From assembly GCA_947450325.1 (NCBI GenBank), contig CANFUT010000002.1:1-64000 (forward strand): a DNA stretch of 64,000 bases, given 5' to 3'. The notes under the pieces were generated by a model. The model saw only the letters and a program-made list of their open reading frames with translations, was not told where the DNA came from and made no database searches. Both the position numbers and the translations under genes were made by a program. This document shows positions 44,758-54,430 of this stretch, piece after piece; within the stretch, counting starts at the first letter, position 1, and every line of letters begins with the position of its first letter. The DNA comes from Flavobacteriia bacterium. GTDB taxonomy: Bacteria; Bacteroidota; Bacteroidia; Flavobacteriales_D; Crocinitomicaceae.

Positions 44758-45047
44758 GTGAAACCGCCATATCAAATAACAAGCAAAATAATGAGTTTAA
44801 TTGTTTCTATTTCAGAGACAATAGGACAAATTAATGCCATGCATTTGTACAAGCCAACAACTGAATTACGGAAAAAACCGAATCAAAACGATCAAATTTT
44901 CATTGGAAATTAAAGGGTGCTCTTTGACCCAAGAACAAGTCATTGTGTTGATTTACAAAACATTTATTTAACTAAGAATAGAAATTTTTCAACTAAAAAA
45001 TCAATATAAAAACACTAATTGTTACTTTTAAGAAATTTATTTTCAAT
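44758..45047. other. Gap with short open frames, perhaps gene debris
   Basis: Two overlapping short plus-strand frames are present: 44791-44913 (40 residues, starts MSLIVSISETIGQINAMH) and 44834-44971 (45 residues, with TIKFSLEIKGCSLTQEQVIV). The second looks protein-like, but neither can be recognised. They may be remnants of a small gene such as a toxin-antitoxin or HTH gene. Confidence 0.25.
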
Positions 45048-46115
45048 ATGTATAAATCACTAGTTATATTCATTCTTGCCTTCAAAACAGCGGCTTTATT
45101 TTCACAAGAAGATAATTCATATCAAGGATATGCGCTTCAAGTTTTAAATTTTGAGAATAAAAATTTAGATAATTTGACACCTGAACTAAACTATAAATTT
45201 AATTTATGGAAAGAATATTTAAATCAAAATCAACTATTTGATATTCCAAGTGCTGAAATTTGCGCTGATTATTTGAAGGGGAATTTGGAATATGATTTCA
45301 GTAGTAAAAACATGCCTCTAAGGATCTCGAGCGTAAAGTACTTGAAATTCAACTTGCAAGGAGTTGAATATTTTTTCATTAAATATGAGTTGGACAATTG
45401 TATCGGTGGAAGTGCATTTTTCAGAGATTTTGTTTTTTTTAAAAGGGATAAATCTAATCTTGAGTTTGATATTGATTTTACAAATAAAATAAAAGTGGCT
45501 TTTTTAAAGACTGTAAATGAAAAATTAAGCATAAAATCTGATCCTTTTTTTAGTGCTGAATTAGGTTCAAATTTTATCCATACTGATGGTTTGATAATTT
45601 CAGACTTCAATGGTGATAATATTTTTGGGAAATACGCCCTTCAAGGCGATGGCGCAAATTGTTGCCCTGAATATTCTGGCGATTTTGAATATTCCATTCT
45701 AAACAATCAATTCACGTTTAAAAATGAAATATTTGAATCTCAAAACGTTCAAAACGATGAAAATAATGCTGAATTTGAAGACAAACCAGCTCTCTCTTTT
45801 GTTGAAAAACAGGCTGAATTTGTCGGAGGAAATGAGGCAATGTTTAAATTTCTAGCTAAGAATTTAATTATTCCGAAATCTGTGTCTACAACAAATGAAG
45901 AAAATCAAAATCATCTCAAAATCTACGTAAGGTTTATCGTGCAAAAAGATGGGACTCTTTCTGATATTATTTTAGAAAATAAGTCCATTGAAACATCTAA
46001 TTATGAAGCGATTATTGTTGAATGTTTTCAAAAAATGCCAAAATGGATTCCTGCTGAACAAAATGGCAAAAAAGTTAATTCATATAGAAGAGTGCCAATT
46101 AATATACAAATTTAA
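45048..46115 (+). CDS. Secreted protein with a TonB-like C-terminal domain
   Basis: A 355-residue protein with a signal peptide (cleavage near ALFSQ) instead of the usual TonB membrane helix, an N-terminal part of unknown type (about 20-250), and a C-terminal TonB_C-like domain (about 262-355): FVGGNEAMFKFLAKNLIIP, IYVRFIVQKDGTLSDI, VVECFQKMPKWIPAEQNGKKVNSYRRVPINI. Such proteins with the domain alone are common in Bacteroidota, and their role is not settled; they need not power TonB-dependent receptors. Confidence 0.85.
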   Translation: MYKSLVIFILAFKTAALFSQEDNSYQGYALQVLNFENKNLDNLTPELNYKFNLWKEYLNQNQLFDIPSAEICADYLKGNLEYDFSSKNMPLRISSVKYLKFNLQGVEYFFIKYELDNCIGGSAFFRDFVFFKRDKSNLEFDIDFTNKIKVAFLKTVNEKLSIKSDPFFSAELGSNFIHTDGLIISDFNGDNIFGKYALQGDGANCCPEYSGDFEYSILNNQFTFKNEIFESQNVQNDENNAEFEDKPALSFVEKQAEFVGGNEAMFKFLAKNLIIPKSVSTTNEENQNHLKIYVRFIVQKDGTLSDIILENKSIETSNYEAIIVECFQKMPKWIPAEQNGKKVNSYRRVPINIQI

Positions 46116-46183
46116 GTTTGTGAAAAACGTAAATTAACAAAAAACAGATAATAACAACATTCTTTTATCAATATCTTTCCTTA

Positions 46184-46834
46184 TTAATGCTTTCCGCCAT
46201 GTCCACCTCCTGGTTTCCGACCACCATGTCCTTGTTTTTCAATGTGATGCACAGGACTTTTTAATTTTACCGGCGGATTTTGTTTTGGACGAGGTGTAGG
46301 TTTCGACAACGGGCGCGGAGACGGCTTTGGCACTGGACGAGGTGTCGGTTTTGGCATTGGATGAGGTGTCGGCTTTGGCACTTGACGAGTTGGTTTTGAA
46401 GGAGGTTTCACTTTTCCTGGTCTGGTACCTATGTTTCTTTGATACCTGCCTCGATAGCCTTTTCCATATCTATGTCTATGATTTCGAAAATGTCCGTAAG
46501 GATAGTATCCATGATAATGATTCAAAACAACTTTGTAGCCGCCATACAAATCATAATTTCTATAACGATATGGCAAATACGTTCTTCTGATCCAAACACC
46601 GTTATATAAATAAATGAACATGTTTGTATTGATGTCATAATATACCTCAATGTCTGGAAGATAGTAATATTGTACATCTGTATATCCGACTGGACCCCAA
46701 TTAGGTGCTGTGCCTATCTTTACACTGACTTTCACTTGCGATTGTGCAGTGAAAGCTGCCGTCAAGGACAAAATAAAAATTATTTGCTTTAAGATTTTCA
46801 ATTTGAATTTATTTGAAAGTGAAAGTTTTTTCAC
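46184..46834 (-). CDS. Secreted protein with a Pro/Lys/Arg-rich tail
   Basis: A 216-residue protein beginning with GTG, since an in-frame stop precedes it and no earlier ATG is available. The signal peptide ends near TAQSQ. The middle (APNWGPVGYTDVQYYYLPDIEVYYDINTN) contains a pattern known from small Bacteroidota envelope proteins of unknown function, followed by a His/Tyr/Arg-rich stretch. From about residue 135 it is a repeat of KPTPRP / KPSPRP type with a final Gly-His-Lys-rich end. The tail is highly basic and could bind cell-wall polymers or nucleic acid, but this is only inferred. Confidence 0.7.
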   Translation of the reverse strand: MKKLSLSNKFKLKILKQIIFILSLTAAFTAQSQVKVSVKIGTAPNWGPVGYTDVQYYYLPDIEVYYDINTNMFIYLYNGVWIRRTYLPYRYRNYDLYGGYKVVLNHYHGYYPYGHFRNHRHRYGKGYRGRYQRNIGTRPGKVKPPSKPTRQVPKPTPHPMPKPTPRPVPKPSPRPLSKPTPRPKQNPPVKLKSPVHHIEKQGHGGRKPGGGHGGKH

Positions 46835-46901
46835 TTATTCAAAATTGATGTTTTTATCTGCCGTTTTTATTACACAACTTTTCAAAAAACTTACATAATA
46901 C

Positions 46902-47273
46902 TCACAAATTCACTTTGTAAACATCTGTTTTATTTCTTCTAATATCTTTCACCGTAAATCCTCCTGGTTCAGGGATTTTTTCCATCATCGAAAACACCTT
47001 GCAACTTGCTGGCAGCCCCTTAAAAATGAGTGTGAATCGAAAAAAACCGTTGTGCATGACCACTGTCCATTCTGGAGCGAGCGAGATTCCTTCCCAAAAC
47101 ATCAAGGGAATTTCTGTTCCATCCTCAGTTACTAAATAAGTAGTTTTCCAAATGCGCATGCCCATGCCACGTTCACAAGGTATTGAGCAGTGGACAATCA
47201 CTTGCTTTTCCTCAAAAACCATCGGTTTTACTTTGACTTTGATTTTTTTCTTCGGCGCTACAAGGGTGGACAT
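46902..47273 (-). CDS. Hypothetical small beta-rich protein
   Basis: A 123-residue protein without signal peptide: a basic start (APKKKIKVKVKPMVFEEKQVIVHCSIP), then GMRIWKTTYLV, FWEGISLAPEWTVVMHNGFFRFTLIFKGLPASCKVF, which reads like a small beta domain. I recognise no family. It lies alone between two gene groups on the minus strand. The stop is close to the upstream end of the Pro-rich protein gene (67 bases). Confidence 0.65.
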   Translation of the reverse strand: MSTLVAPKKKIKVKVKPMVFEEKQVIVHCSIPCERGMGMRIWKTTYLVTEDGTEIPLMFWEGISLAPEWTVVMHNGFFRFTLIFKGLPASCKVFSMMEKIPEPGGFTVKDIRRNKTDVYKVNL

Positions 47274-47394
47274 TCAATGAAATATTTAGTGGAATCACGA
47301 AGGTAAACAATTTATGACTTTAAAAATTGTATAATTCTAAATCCGCTGTAGTCATTCTAATTTTTTTAAATTTGAAAACAAAATTATTCAATTC

Positions 47395-47739
47395 ATGTTG
47401 AAAGTAAATCTTACACTCTCCTATTTCGTTACAATCATCTTGCTTCTAGTAGGTGGTTTAATGTGGGTGTTTTTAGCCTATGAAGCGAATATTTTGAGAA
47501 TGATTGGTTTATTATTGTGCGTTTTCGTTTGTGCGATTGTCAATCTAACGTACTTTTTATCCGCCTTCAAACTTTGGGTTCGATTGTTGGTTCCGGGAAT
47601 GATTTGTATCATACTTTTCATTTTGGTTAATAAAGGTTCAAGCGTTGAAAGAAACTTTTTTACTTTTTTTGGAGTTTTAAATTTATTGATTGGATTTGTT
47701 TGGTTTTTAATTAAAAATGTGAAATCTAAAGCCCAATAA
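47395..47739 (+). CDS. Small four-helix membrane protein
   Basis: A 114-residue protein with four hydrophobic segments (about 10-28, 33-52, 60-78, 86-106), so it should sit in the inner membrane. No motif identifies its family. The GNAT gene begins directly at the base after its stop, and so is probably cotranscribed. Confidence 0.7.
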   Translation: MLKVNLTLSYFVTIILLLVGGLMWVFLAYEANILRMIGLLLCVFVCAIVNLTYFLSAFKLWVRLLVPGMICIILFILVNKGSSVERNFFTFFGVLNLLIGFVWFLIKNVKSKAQ

Positions 47740-48294
47740 ATGAACTTCGATCCTCAAACAATTCAGCTCAAAAATGGCAAGTTGGTTCTTGTCCGAGAAG
47801 CACGACTTCACGATGCGCCTGCCATTCTGCAAATGGTCAAAAGTTATTTAGACAATAGTCCATACATTCCGAAATCGACTTCAGAATTTCGAATGTCTTT
47901 GGAGCAAGAGGATGCTTGGATTCAATCGTTTTTGGATGCGCCAAATTCATTGTTGTTGGTGGCAGAATTCGAAAATCAAATGATTGGCAATATTGACTTG
48001 ACAGGAAATAAACGCCAAGTAATGCAACACAATGCGTTGGTTGGAATGGGAATGTTGATCGAGTGGCGAAACCAAGGACTTGGAAGTGCTTTGATGCAAG
48101 CGGCAATTGATTGGGGAAAGTCAAATCCAATCTTGGAAAATTTGCAATTGGAAGTGTATGCCGAAAATTTCGCTGGAATAAATCTCTACCAAAAAATGGG
48201 ATTCCAGCAAATTGGAATTATTCCAAATTTATTCAAAGAAAACGGCAAATACTGCGATAGCATCATGATGAGTTTGTCATTAAAAAGTGAATAA
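47740..48294 (+). CDS. GNAT-family N-acetyltransferase
   Basis: A 184-residue enzyme with the GNAT fold: an N-terminal LVREARLHDAPAILQMV strand-helix, an acetyl-CoA-binding segment VGMGMLIEWRNQGLGSALMQAAIDWGK (motif A with Q/R-x-x-G-x-G/A as RNQGLGSA) and a C-terminal LEVYAENFAGINLYQKMGFQQIG motif. The sequence is like the ribosomal-protein- or amine-acetylating groups, but the acceptor is not predictable. It abuts the small membrane-protein gene. Confidence 0.88.
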   Translation: MNFDPQTIQLKNGKLVLVREARLHDAPAILQMVKSYLDNSPYIPKSTSEFRMSLEQEDAWIQSFLDAPNSLLLVAEFENQMIGNIDLTGNKRQVMQHNALVGMGMLIEWRNQGLGSALMQAAIDWGKSNPILENLQLEVYAENFAGINLYQKMGFQQIGIIPNLFKENGKYCDSIMMSLSLKSE

Positions 48295-48411
48295 TTCAAT
48301 CGATTTAGACAAAATTATTTGGGGATTTATTGCTTTTTTAATTTCTATTTCAATTTTTCTCCTTAACTTAATTTAGAAAACCGATTCATAGACTAAAAAT
48401 TTTACAAAAAA

Positions 48412-50139
48412 ATGCAAAAACGCTGGCTAATTAAAGACATTCCTGCTCAAAACAAAATTGACACCTTGGCGCAAGCCTTGAATATTGAACCTGCTTTGGC
48501 AACAATTTTACTTCAACGCAATATTTCCACTTTCGAGGAAGCACAACATTTTTTCAGACCTTCCTTAAATGATTTACATGATCCTTTTTTGATGCAAGAT
48601 TTGAAGGAAGCTGTTGAACGCATCAATTTGGCCATCGAGCAAAATCAAAAAATCATGATTTATGGCGATTATGATGTCGACGGAACGACCGCCGTTGCTG
48701 TGATGTGGAACGTATTGATTGAACATTACAAAAACATAGAATTTTACATTCCAGATCGTTATGCGGAAGGTTATGGCGTGAGCTCGCAAGGAATTGAATA
48801 TGCAAATACACAAAATATTGAACTGATTATTGCGCTCGATTGTGGCGTAAAAGCGAATGAAAAAGTTGATTTTGCCAACAGTTTAGGCATCGATTTCATT
48901 GTTTGCGACCACCATACACCTGGAGAAACGTTGCCAAAATGTTTTGTTTTAGATCCAAAACGCGCTGATTGCGCATATCCTTACAAAGAATTGTCGGGCT
49001 GTGGCGTAGGATTTAAATTATTGCAAGGTTTGTGCATCGCCAACGATTGGGAAACGACTACATTGTTTGAGCAATTAGATTTACTGGCAATTTCAATTGG
49101 GGCTGATATTGTGCCAATTACGGGAGAAAATCGTATTTTATGTTACTTTGGTTTGCAATTACTAAATGCCAAACCACGCCTTGGAATTGCTGAAATTTTG
49201 CGTGTCGCTGGAAAAGCATTGCCTTTGACTTTAACGAATGTTGTTTTCATCATCGCACCGCGAATCAATGCTGCGGGAAGAATTCATACTGGGAAAAAAG
49301 CGGTCAGTTTGATGATTTCGGAAGACCAAGAAGAGTTGAAAACCATTGCAGAAAGCATCAATGAAAACAACAGTGAACGCAAAGATTTAGACCAATTGAT
49401 TACTGCTGAAGCGCTGGAACAAATAGAGAATGATTCCACTTTTGAATCCAAAATTACTACTGTTGTTTTTCAAGAAGATTGGCACAAAGGCGTAATTGGA
49501 ATTGTTGCGTCTCGCTTGATAGAAAATCATTACCGTCCAACCATCGTTTTAACAGAATCCAATGGAAAAGCAACTGGTTCAGCGCGCAGTATCCGTGGAT
49601 TGGATATCCATGCAGCGTTGGAGAAATGTACTGATTTATTGGAACAATTTGGCGGACACACCTTTGCAGCAGGAATGACTTTGCCACTCGAAAATGTGGA
49701 AGCATTCAAAGCAAAGTTTGAAACGGTTGTTCAATCGATGATTGCCAAAGAAGATTTAGTTCCGCAACAAATCGTGGATTACGCATTGAATTTCAATGAA
49801 ATTTTTCAAGAAAATGAATTGCTGAATAAAATTCCAAAGTTCAAACGCATCATCAGTCAATTGGAACCGCACGGACCTGGAAACATGAAACCAGTTTTTG
49901 TTTCGCAAAATGTTTATGTAAAGTCCTTCAAAGTTCTTAAAGACGTGCATTTGAAATTGATTTTAGGTCAACCAAATTCCAAGGTTACAATTGACGCCAT
50001 TGCATTCAATATGATTGACAAATTAGATATCATCGAGAGCAACCTTCCAATCGAAGTATTGTACACCCTAGAATCCAACATTTGGCGCGACTTGGAGACA
50101 TTGCAACTGAACGTGAAAGATATTCGGGCAATGATTTAA
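48412..50139 (+). CDS. recJ: Single-stranded-DNA-specific exonuclease RecJ
   Basis: The 5'-to-3' exonuclease acts on single-stranded DNA in recombination and mismatch repair. At 575 residues it is of the usual length. The DHH motifs are clear: YGDYDVDGTTA (84-94) with the metal-binding Asp residues, ALDCGVKAN, VCDHHTPGE (164-172) and SGCGVGFKLL; the DHHA1 part has ATGSARSIRGLDIH and FGGHTFAAGMTL, and the C-terminal OB-fold domain follows. It ends 30 bases before the convergent TonB-dependent receptor gene. Confidence 0.97.
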   Translation: MQKRWLIKDIPAQNKIDTLAQALNIEPALATILLQRNISTFEEAQHFFRPSLNDLHDPFLMQDLKEAVERINLAIEQNQKIMIYGDYDVDGTTAVAVMWNVLIEHYKNIEFYIPDRYAEGYGVSSQGIEYANTQNIELIIALDCGVKANEKVDFANSLGIDFIVCDHHTPGETLPKCFVLDPKRADCAYPYKELSGCGVGFKLLQGLCIANDWETTTLFEQLDLLAISIGADIVPITGENRILCYFGLQLLNAKPRLGIAEILRVAGKALPLTLTNVVFIIAPRINAAGRIHTGKKAVSLMISEDQEELKTIAESINENNSERKDLDQLITAEALEQIENDSTFESKITTVVFQEDWHKGVIGIVASRLIENHYRPTIVLTESNGKATGSARSIRGLDIHAALEKCTDLLEQFGGHTFAAGMTLPLENVEAFKAKFETVVQSMIAKEDLVPQQIVDYALNFNEIFQENELLNKIPKFKRIISQLEPHGPGNMKPVFVSQNVYVKSFKVLKDVHLKLILGQPNSKVTIDAIAFNMIDKLDIIESNLPIEVLYTLESNIWRDLETLQLNVKDIRAMI

Positions 50140-50169
50140 AAGCTTAATTTTAAATTCTAAATTAAAAAA

Positions 50170-52614
50170 CTACGCTTTACGTTTCACTTTGAAATCAACT
50201 TTGTAATAGAAAATCGGCAAGAAACCCAATTGTTGTTTGATAGCAAGTGGTTCCTTGGTTGGATTTGCTAAATCCGGCGCGTATGCCAATCCCAACAAAT
50301 TTTTGGTGTTCAAAATGTTTACCAAATCCAGTCCAATTTCATGCGTCATTGATTTGGCGTTGAATTTCCAATTTACTTTCAAATCCAATCTAAAATAGTC
50401 TTTGAATTGTCTTTCATTGAATGCTGAATCGGAGAAAACCACTTCTTTGCGCAATTCTGATGCCGCAAGGTTTACGTAACCGTAGCGTTTTCCGCCTGCG
50501 TAAGTCATTTTCACTCCCACAGATATAGATTGCTTCTCTTTCAACTTAAATTCTTTCCCTGCCAAGAAATTAGTTGCATATTTTCCATTGTAAGAAGTGT
50601 TTCTTTCGATTCCATCACTTCCTTTGTATTTAGAATCATACAACGAAGCAGAAAACAAGAAGAAAAACGACTTATTGAAGAATTTTTGAACGGTCAGCTC
50701 CAAGCCATAATTGCGACCAGTTCCTGTATTTTGCAATGAATCTGGGAAAAAGCGTGCGAATCCACTACCTTGATTGATCAATGAAAAAGACGAACTTTTT
50801 ACATCAACAGGAACATTATACAAATGTTGGTAATAGACTTCTGTTTTCACTTGTAAATTCCCCTTGAAGAATTTTTCGTAAGCCAATGCAGTGTGAATAC
50901 TTTTCGTAAATCCCATGTTTTTATTGTGTAAATAAGGATTTCCGTTGCCATCAATCTTTTGGTAAGTGTAAGTATAATTTGGTTGCGTTTGGCTGTGCAA
51001 TCCAGCGCCAGCAGAAATAGATTGTGCTTTTTTCAATCTTAATTTCCATCCGATGCGTGGTTCAACAGGACTCAAACTATTGCTAAAAGAATAATATTGA
51101 CTGTGCAAACCAGCAGTTAAATCCATGTTTTCCTTTACTCTCCATTTCCATTGAACAAAAGGTTGAACTAACATCGCAGTTCCTGTATAATTCCATCTTG
51201 TTTCAAATTTTGATTGGTCTACTGTCAACGCAGAATCAACCATTTTCATGAATTGCTCTTCCACATTAAAACCAGCTTTAATCAAATGGTATTTGTTGAT
51301 TTTGTGGACAATACTCAAATAGCCTGACAATCTTGTGGTTCTAAAAGCGTAGCCCATCAAAGGATAAATCGAATCAACATTGATGTTATAGATTGGATTT
51401 CCATTTTGATAAGTTGTATCTAATGTTCTAATCAGATAATTGTGATGAGAATTTTGCTTTTCGTAAGAAAGAGATAGGGTAGAAGTGAGGTAAGTTTTTT
51501 CGCTTAACGATTTTTTATAGGTCAATCCAGAAACACCCATCGTTGTTCCAAAGTATTGATCTCGATCTCCTTCGCCATAAAATTCAGCGGAATATTCTTT
51601 TTGATCTGAAATTTTGATGGCAATGTTACTCTTTCCTCCAATGGCGAACCAAGACAATGAACCACCTTTTTTCAACTGCCAATTTAATTTGAAAGCCATG
51701 TCGCCATAAGTCGGAACTGCATCGGTTCCAATTTGAACGCCAATCGCTTTGAACATACTTAACGTTGAATACCTTGCCATCGCCAAATAGCTCGATTTTC
51801 CGCTTTTACTCATCGGACCTTCTGCCATCAATTCAGTTCCTAAAACCCCAAATTGACCTGTAATTTCATGCATTTTCTCATTTCCGTTACGCAATTTAAG
51901 GTCGAAAATTCCAGAAGTACTGTTTCCGTATTCTGCTGGAAACGCACTCATGAAGAAATCTGAATTCGCTAGAATCTTGTTATTTAAGATAGAAACTGGT
52001 CCGCCCGAACTTCCAGAAATCGCAAAGTGTGAAGGATTTGGGATATCGACACCTTCAATTTTCCATACAATTCCAAGTGGAGAATTTCCACGAACTACGA
52101 TGTCATTTCGAGAATCATCCGCTCCTTGCACGCCAGCAAAATTAGATGCCATTCTCGCTGGATCGGCTCTTGAACCTGGATAACGGTTGGTTTCTTCAAC
52201 ACTAAATTGTTGCGAAGAAATAAATGAAAGTTCATTCATCGTTTGTCCTTTGCGCTGAGCTTTCACCACAACTTCTTCTTCTTGTTTCACATACGCCTCA
52301 TTTAAAGTCATTTGTACAATCGTTTCTTTTCCAGTATTTACTGTGATTGTAACCGTTTTGAGTTCATAGGAAATATAATCAGCGACCAATTCATGTTTAC
52401 CAACTGGGACATTTTTGATTTCAAATTCACCTAATTCATTCGTGGTGGCTTTGTATATTTTAGTTGAATCTCCAGTATAAATTTGAATTTTCACACCCAA
52501 CAACGGGAAATTACTTTCGTTGTCAACGACTTTACCGCGAACATTTTGAGAAAGTTGTGAATAGCTGTAAAAAGCCGATAAACAAATGGATAAAATTAAA
52601 ACTAGATTTTTCAT
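50170..52614 (-). CDS. TonB-dependent receptor with carboxypeptidase-like N-terminus
   Basis: An 814-residue outer-membrane receptor. After the signal peptide (MKNLVLILSICLSAFYSYSQ) comes a carboxypeptidase-regulatory-like domain (about 21-105: VRGKVVDNESNFPLLGVKI, NELGEFEIKNVPVGKHEL), then a plug domain (about 130-240: GRAD-like YPGSRADPARMASNFAGVQ, NDIVVRGNSPLGI) and a 22-strand barrel whose last strand ends in YYKVDFKVKRKA. The ATG at 52614 overlaps the stop of the upstream binding-protein gene in ATGA; the upstream TTG at 52650 is less likely. The substrate is unknown; coupling to a peptide-binding-like protein suggests peptide uptake. Confidence 0.93.
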   Translation of the reverse strand: MKNLVLILSICLSAFYSYSQLSQNVRGKVVDNESNFPLLGVKIQIYTGDSTKIYKATTNELGEFEIKNVPVGKHELVADYISYELKTVTITVNTGKETIVQMTLNEAYVKQEEEVVVKAQRKGQTMNELSFISSQQFSVEETNRYPGSRADPARMASNFAGVQGADDSRNDIVVRGNSPLGIVWKIEGVDIPNPSHFAISGSSGGPVSILNNKILANSDFFMSAFPAEYGNSTSGIFDLKLRNGNEKMHEITGQFGVLGTELMAEGPMSKSGKSSYLAMARYSTLSMFKAIGVQIGTDAVPTYGDMAFKLNWQLKKGGSLSWFAIGGKSNIAIKISDQKEYSAEFYGEGDRDQYFGTTMGVSGLTYKKSLSEKTYLTSTLSLSYEKQNSHHNYLIRTLDTTYQNGNPIYNINVDSIYPLMGYAFRTTRLSGYLSIVHKINKYHLIKAGFNVEEQFMKMVDSALTVDQSKFETRWNYTGTAMLVQPFVQWKWRVKENMDLTAGLHSQYYSFSNSLSPVEPRIGWKLRLKKAQSISAGAGLHSQTQPNYTYTYQKIDGNGNPYLHNKNMGFTKSIHTALAYEKFFKGNLQVKTEVYYQHLYNVPVDVKSSSFSLINQGSGFARFFPDSLQNTGTGRNYGLELTVQKFFNKSFFFLFSASLYDSKYKGSDGIERNTSYNGKYATNFLAGKEFKLKEKQSISVGVKMTYAGGKRYGYVNLAASELRKEVVFSDSAFNERQFKDYFRLDLKVNWKFNAKSMTHEIGLDLVNILNTKNLLGLAYAPDLANPTKEPLAIKQQLGFLPIFYYKVDFKVKRKA

Positions 52615-54344
52615 TTCATGTATTGGTTTTGGTATTCTTCCTTGGTCCAATTTTTAAAATATACTTCCCTGAAATTGAAGTAATTCATTGGATTTTCTTT
52701 CAAATTTCTAACTTTTGAATAAATGATTTGATTGTCGCCTGCGTACCACAAAGCAATCAATGGAGGATTTTTCATCAATTCAACTTCTGCCAAATTGAAA
52801 AAACGTTGTTGTTCAGAAATTTTCCGCTCGCGCAAAGCCATTTCGTAATAGGTGTCAAAACTTGGATTCAAATAGCGTGATTGATTGATTTCAGAAGGTT
52901 CTCCGATGGTTTTCGGAACCAATTTTCCATAAAAATTTTGCAAAAAGGTTTCTGGACTATTGTAGTCGGCACTCCAAGCGGAACGAAAAATATCGCCTTT
53001 CAAATTGGTTGCATCTTGGTTTAATTCCTCGAAAGTTGAACTTGTCAAATTGACTGTAATTCCCAAATTTTTAATGATTTGATCTGCAAAATCTGCCGCA
53101 ACTGCGCTTTCTACTTCTCCAAAATTGAATCTTAGATTGACAACCCCAAAATCTTTTCCGTCGGGATATCCCGCTTCAGCGAGTAACATCTTGGCCAATT
53201 CTGGATTGAAATCGTAGCCAACTGCACCGACTGCTTCAAAATCATAGTTTTTTAATACACTTTTAACCGGTGGAACAATACCATAAATTCCAATTTCATG
53301 CGCTTGACCAAGTAAAACGTTCTTTGTGATTGCAGTTCGATTGATTGCATAATTGAAAGCTTGTCGCACCCGATAATCTTGAAAGCGAGGGTCTTTCATA
53401 TTGAAAAAATAGTAATTTGTGACCAATAGTGGATTGTTTCGCAATACTAAAACTGGCGGAACGCCATTGAAATCTTTGATTCTTCCGTCCAACATTTTGG
53501 TAATTCCTTCAGTGGGTAAAGAAGTAATAATCGATGTTTTTCCCGTTTCAAAAAGTGCCAGCTGCTTTTGTTTGTTGGATTCAACGATAAATTCCAATCG
53601 GTCTAAATAAGGTAAATTGCAACCTTTGCTGTCTTTCAAATAGTAATCGGTGTTTTTCTCTAAAACGATGGTTTTTTGCGCATCATTTAATGTTTCCGTA
53701 TACCAAAATGGTCCGGTTCCAATGAAGTCTTTTTTCTTGGAAAGAAATACTTTTTTCGACGTAATCGCAGCATTGATGTTCGCGAGTTTATTCAGGAAGT
53801 TGATGTCTTGTGCAATCAATTTGATTTCCAGTTTCCCTTCTTTGACTTGGATTCCAGCGATTTTTTTGGCTTTTCCTTCGAAAAATGATTTAGCTCCCAA
53901 CACATTCTTTTCAAAAATCGTGGTGTAAGCAGTAGTTGGCAAACCCCTTTTGTCTTTGGTACAAGCAAGTTCGAAACTGTGAATGATGTCGTCTGTTGTT
54001 AAAATTCGATCGTCATCTGACGCAAACGCCTGGTGCGGATGAAATAAAATGTTTTTTCGGATTTTAAAAGTATAAATCAACCCATCTGAGGAAGTTGTAT
54101 AAGATTCTGCGATTTGTGGTCTCACTTTCAAATTCTCTGGATCGAGTGAAACCAAGCCTTCATAAATTTGAGTGAAAACGGTGTTGGTGTAATAATCTGT
54201 GACTAAATTTGGATGTTTTGCTCCCAAATCCATGTCTATTACCATTCTGAAAGTTCCGCCAGCGTCCTCAAATTCTTTGGAATTCCAGCTATCACAGCCA
54301 GAAATAATCCAAATGAACAACAATAAAAAGCAACTTATTCTCAT
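52611..54344 (-). CDS. ABC-type peptide-binding lipoprotein (SBP_bac_5)
   Basis: A 577-residue solute-binding lipoprotein (MRISCFLLLFIWIISGC, Cys17) of the family-5 extracellular binding proteins (DppA/OppA type). It has the typical TFRMVIDMDLG / TLDPxxxx start, VFTQIYEGLVSLDPENLKVRPQIAESYTTS, FKIRKNILFHPHQ, and GTGPFWYTE, with VRQAFNYAINRTAITKNVLLGQA later. No permease or ATPase genes lie beside it. The stop overlaps the TonB-dependent receptor start in ATGA, so the two should be made together. The ligand is probably a peptide or similar, by family only. Confidence 0.9.
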   Translation of the reverse strand: MRISCFLLLFIWIISGCDSWNSKEFEDAGGTFRMVIDMDLGAKHPNLVTDYYTNTVFTQIYEGLVSLDPENLKVRPQIAESYTTSSDGLIYTFKIRKNILFHPHQAFASDDDRILTTDDIIHSFELACTKDKRGLPTTAYTTIFEKNVLGAKSFFEGKAKKIAGIQVKEGKLEIKLIAQDINFLNKLANINAAITSKKVFLSKKKDFIGTGPFWYTETLNDAQKTIVLEKNTDYYLKDSKGCNLPYLDRLEFIVESNKQKQLALFETGKTSIITSLPTEGITKMLDGRIKDFNGVPPVLVLRNNPLLVTNYYFFNMKDPRFQDYRVRQAFNYAINRTAITKNVLLGQAHEIGIYGIVPPVKSVLKNYDFEAVGAVGYDFNPELAKMLLAEAGYPDGKDFGVVNLRFNFGEVESAVAADFADQIIKNLGITVNLTSSTFEELNQDATNLKGDIFRSAWSADYNSPETFLQNFYGKLVPKTIGEPSEINQSRYLNPSFDTYYEMALRERKISEQQRFFNLAEVELMKNPPLIALWYAGDNQIIYSKVRNLKENPMNYFNFREVYFKNWTKEEYQNQYMK

Positions 54345-54430
54345 GAATAGCTTATTTAAACGCTATACAAGAATAGTGAAATTTTAACAAACTAATGCAA
54401 TAATTGACTTTTTTGAAATACGAAATAGGG

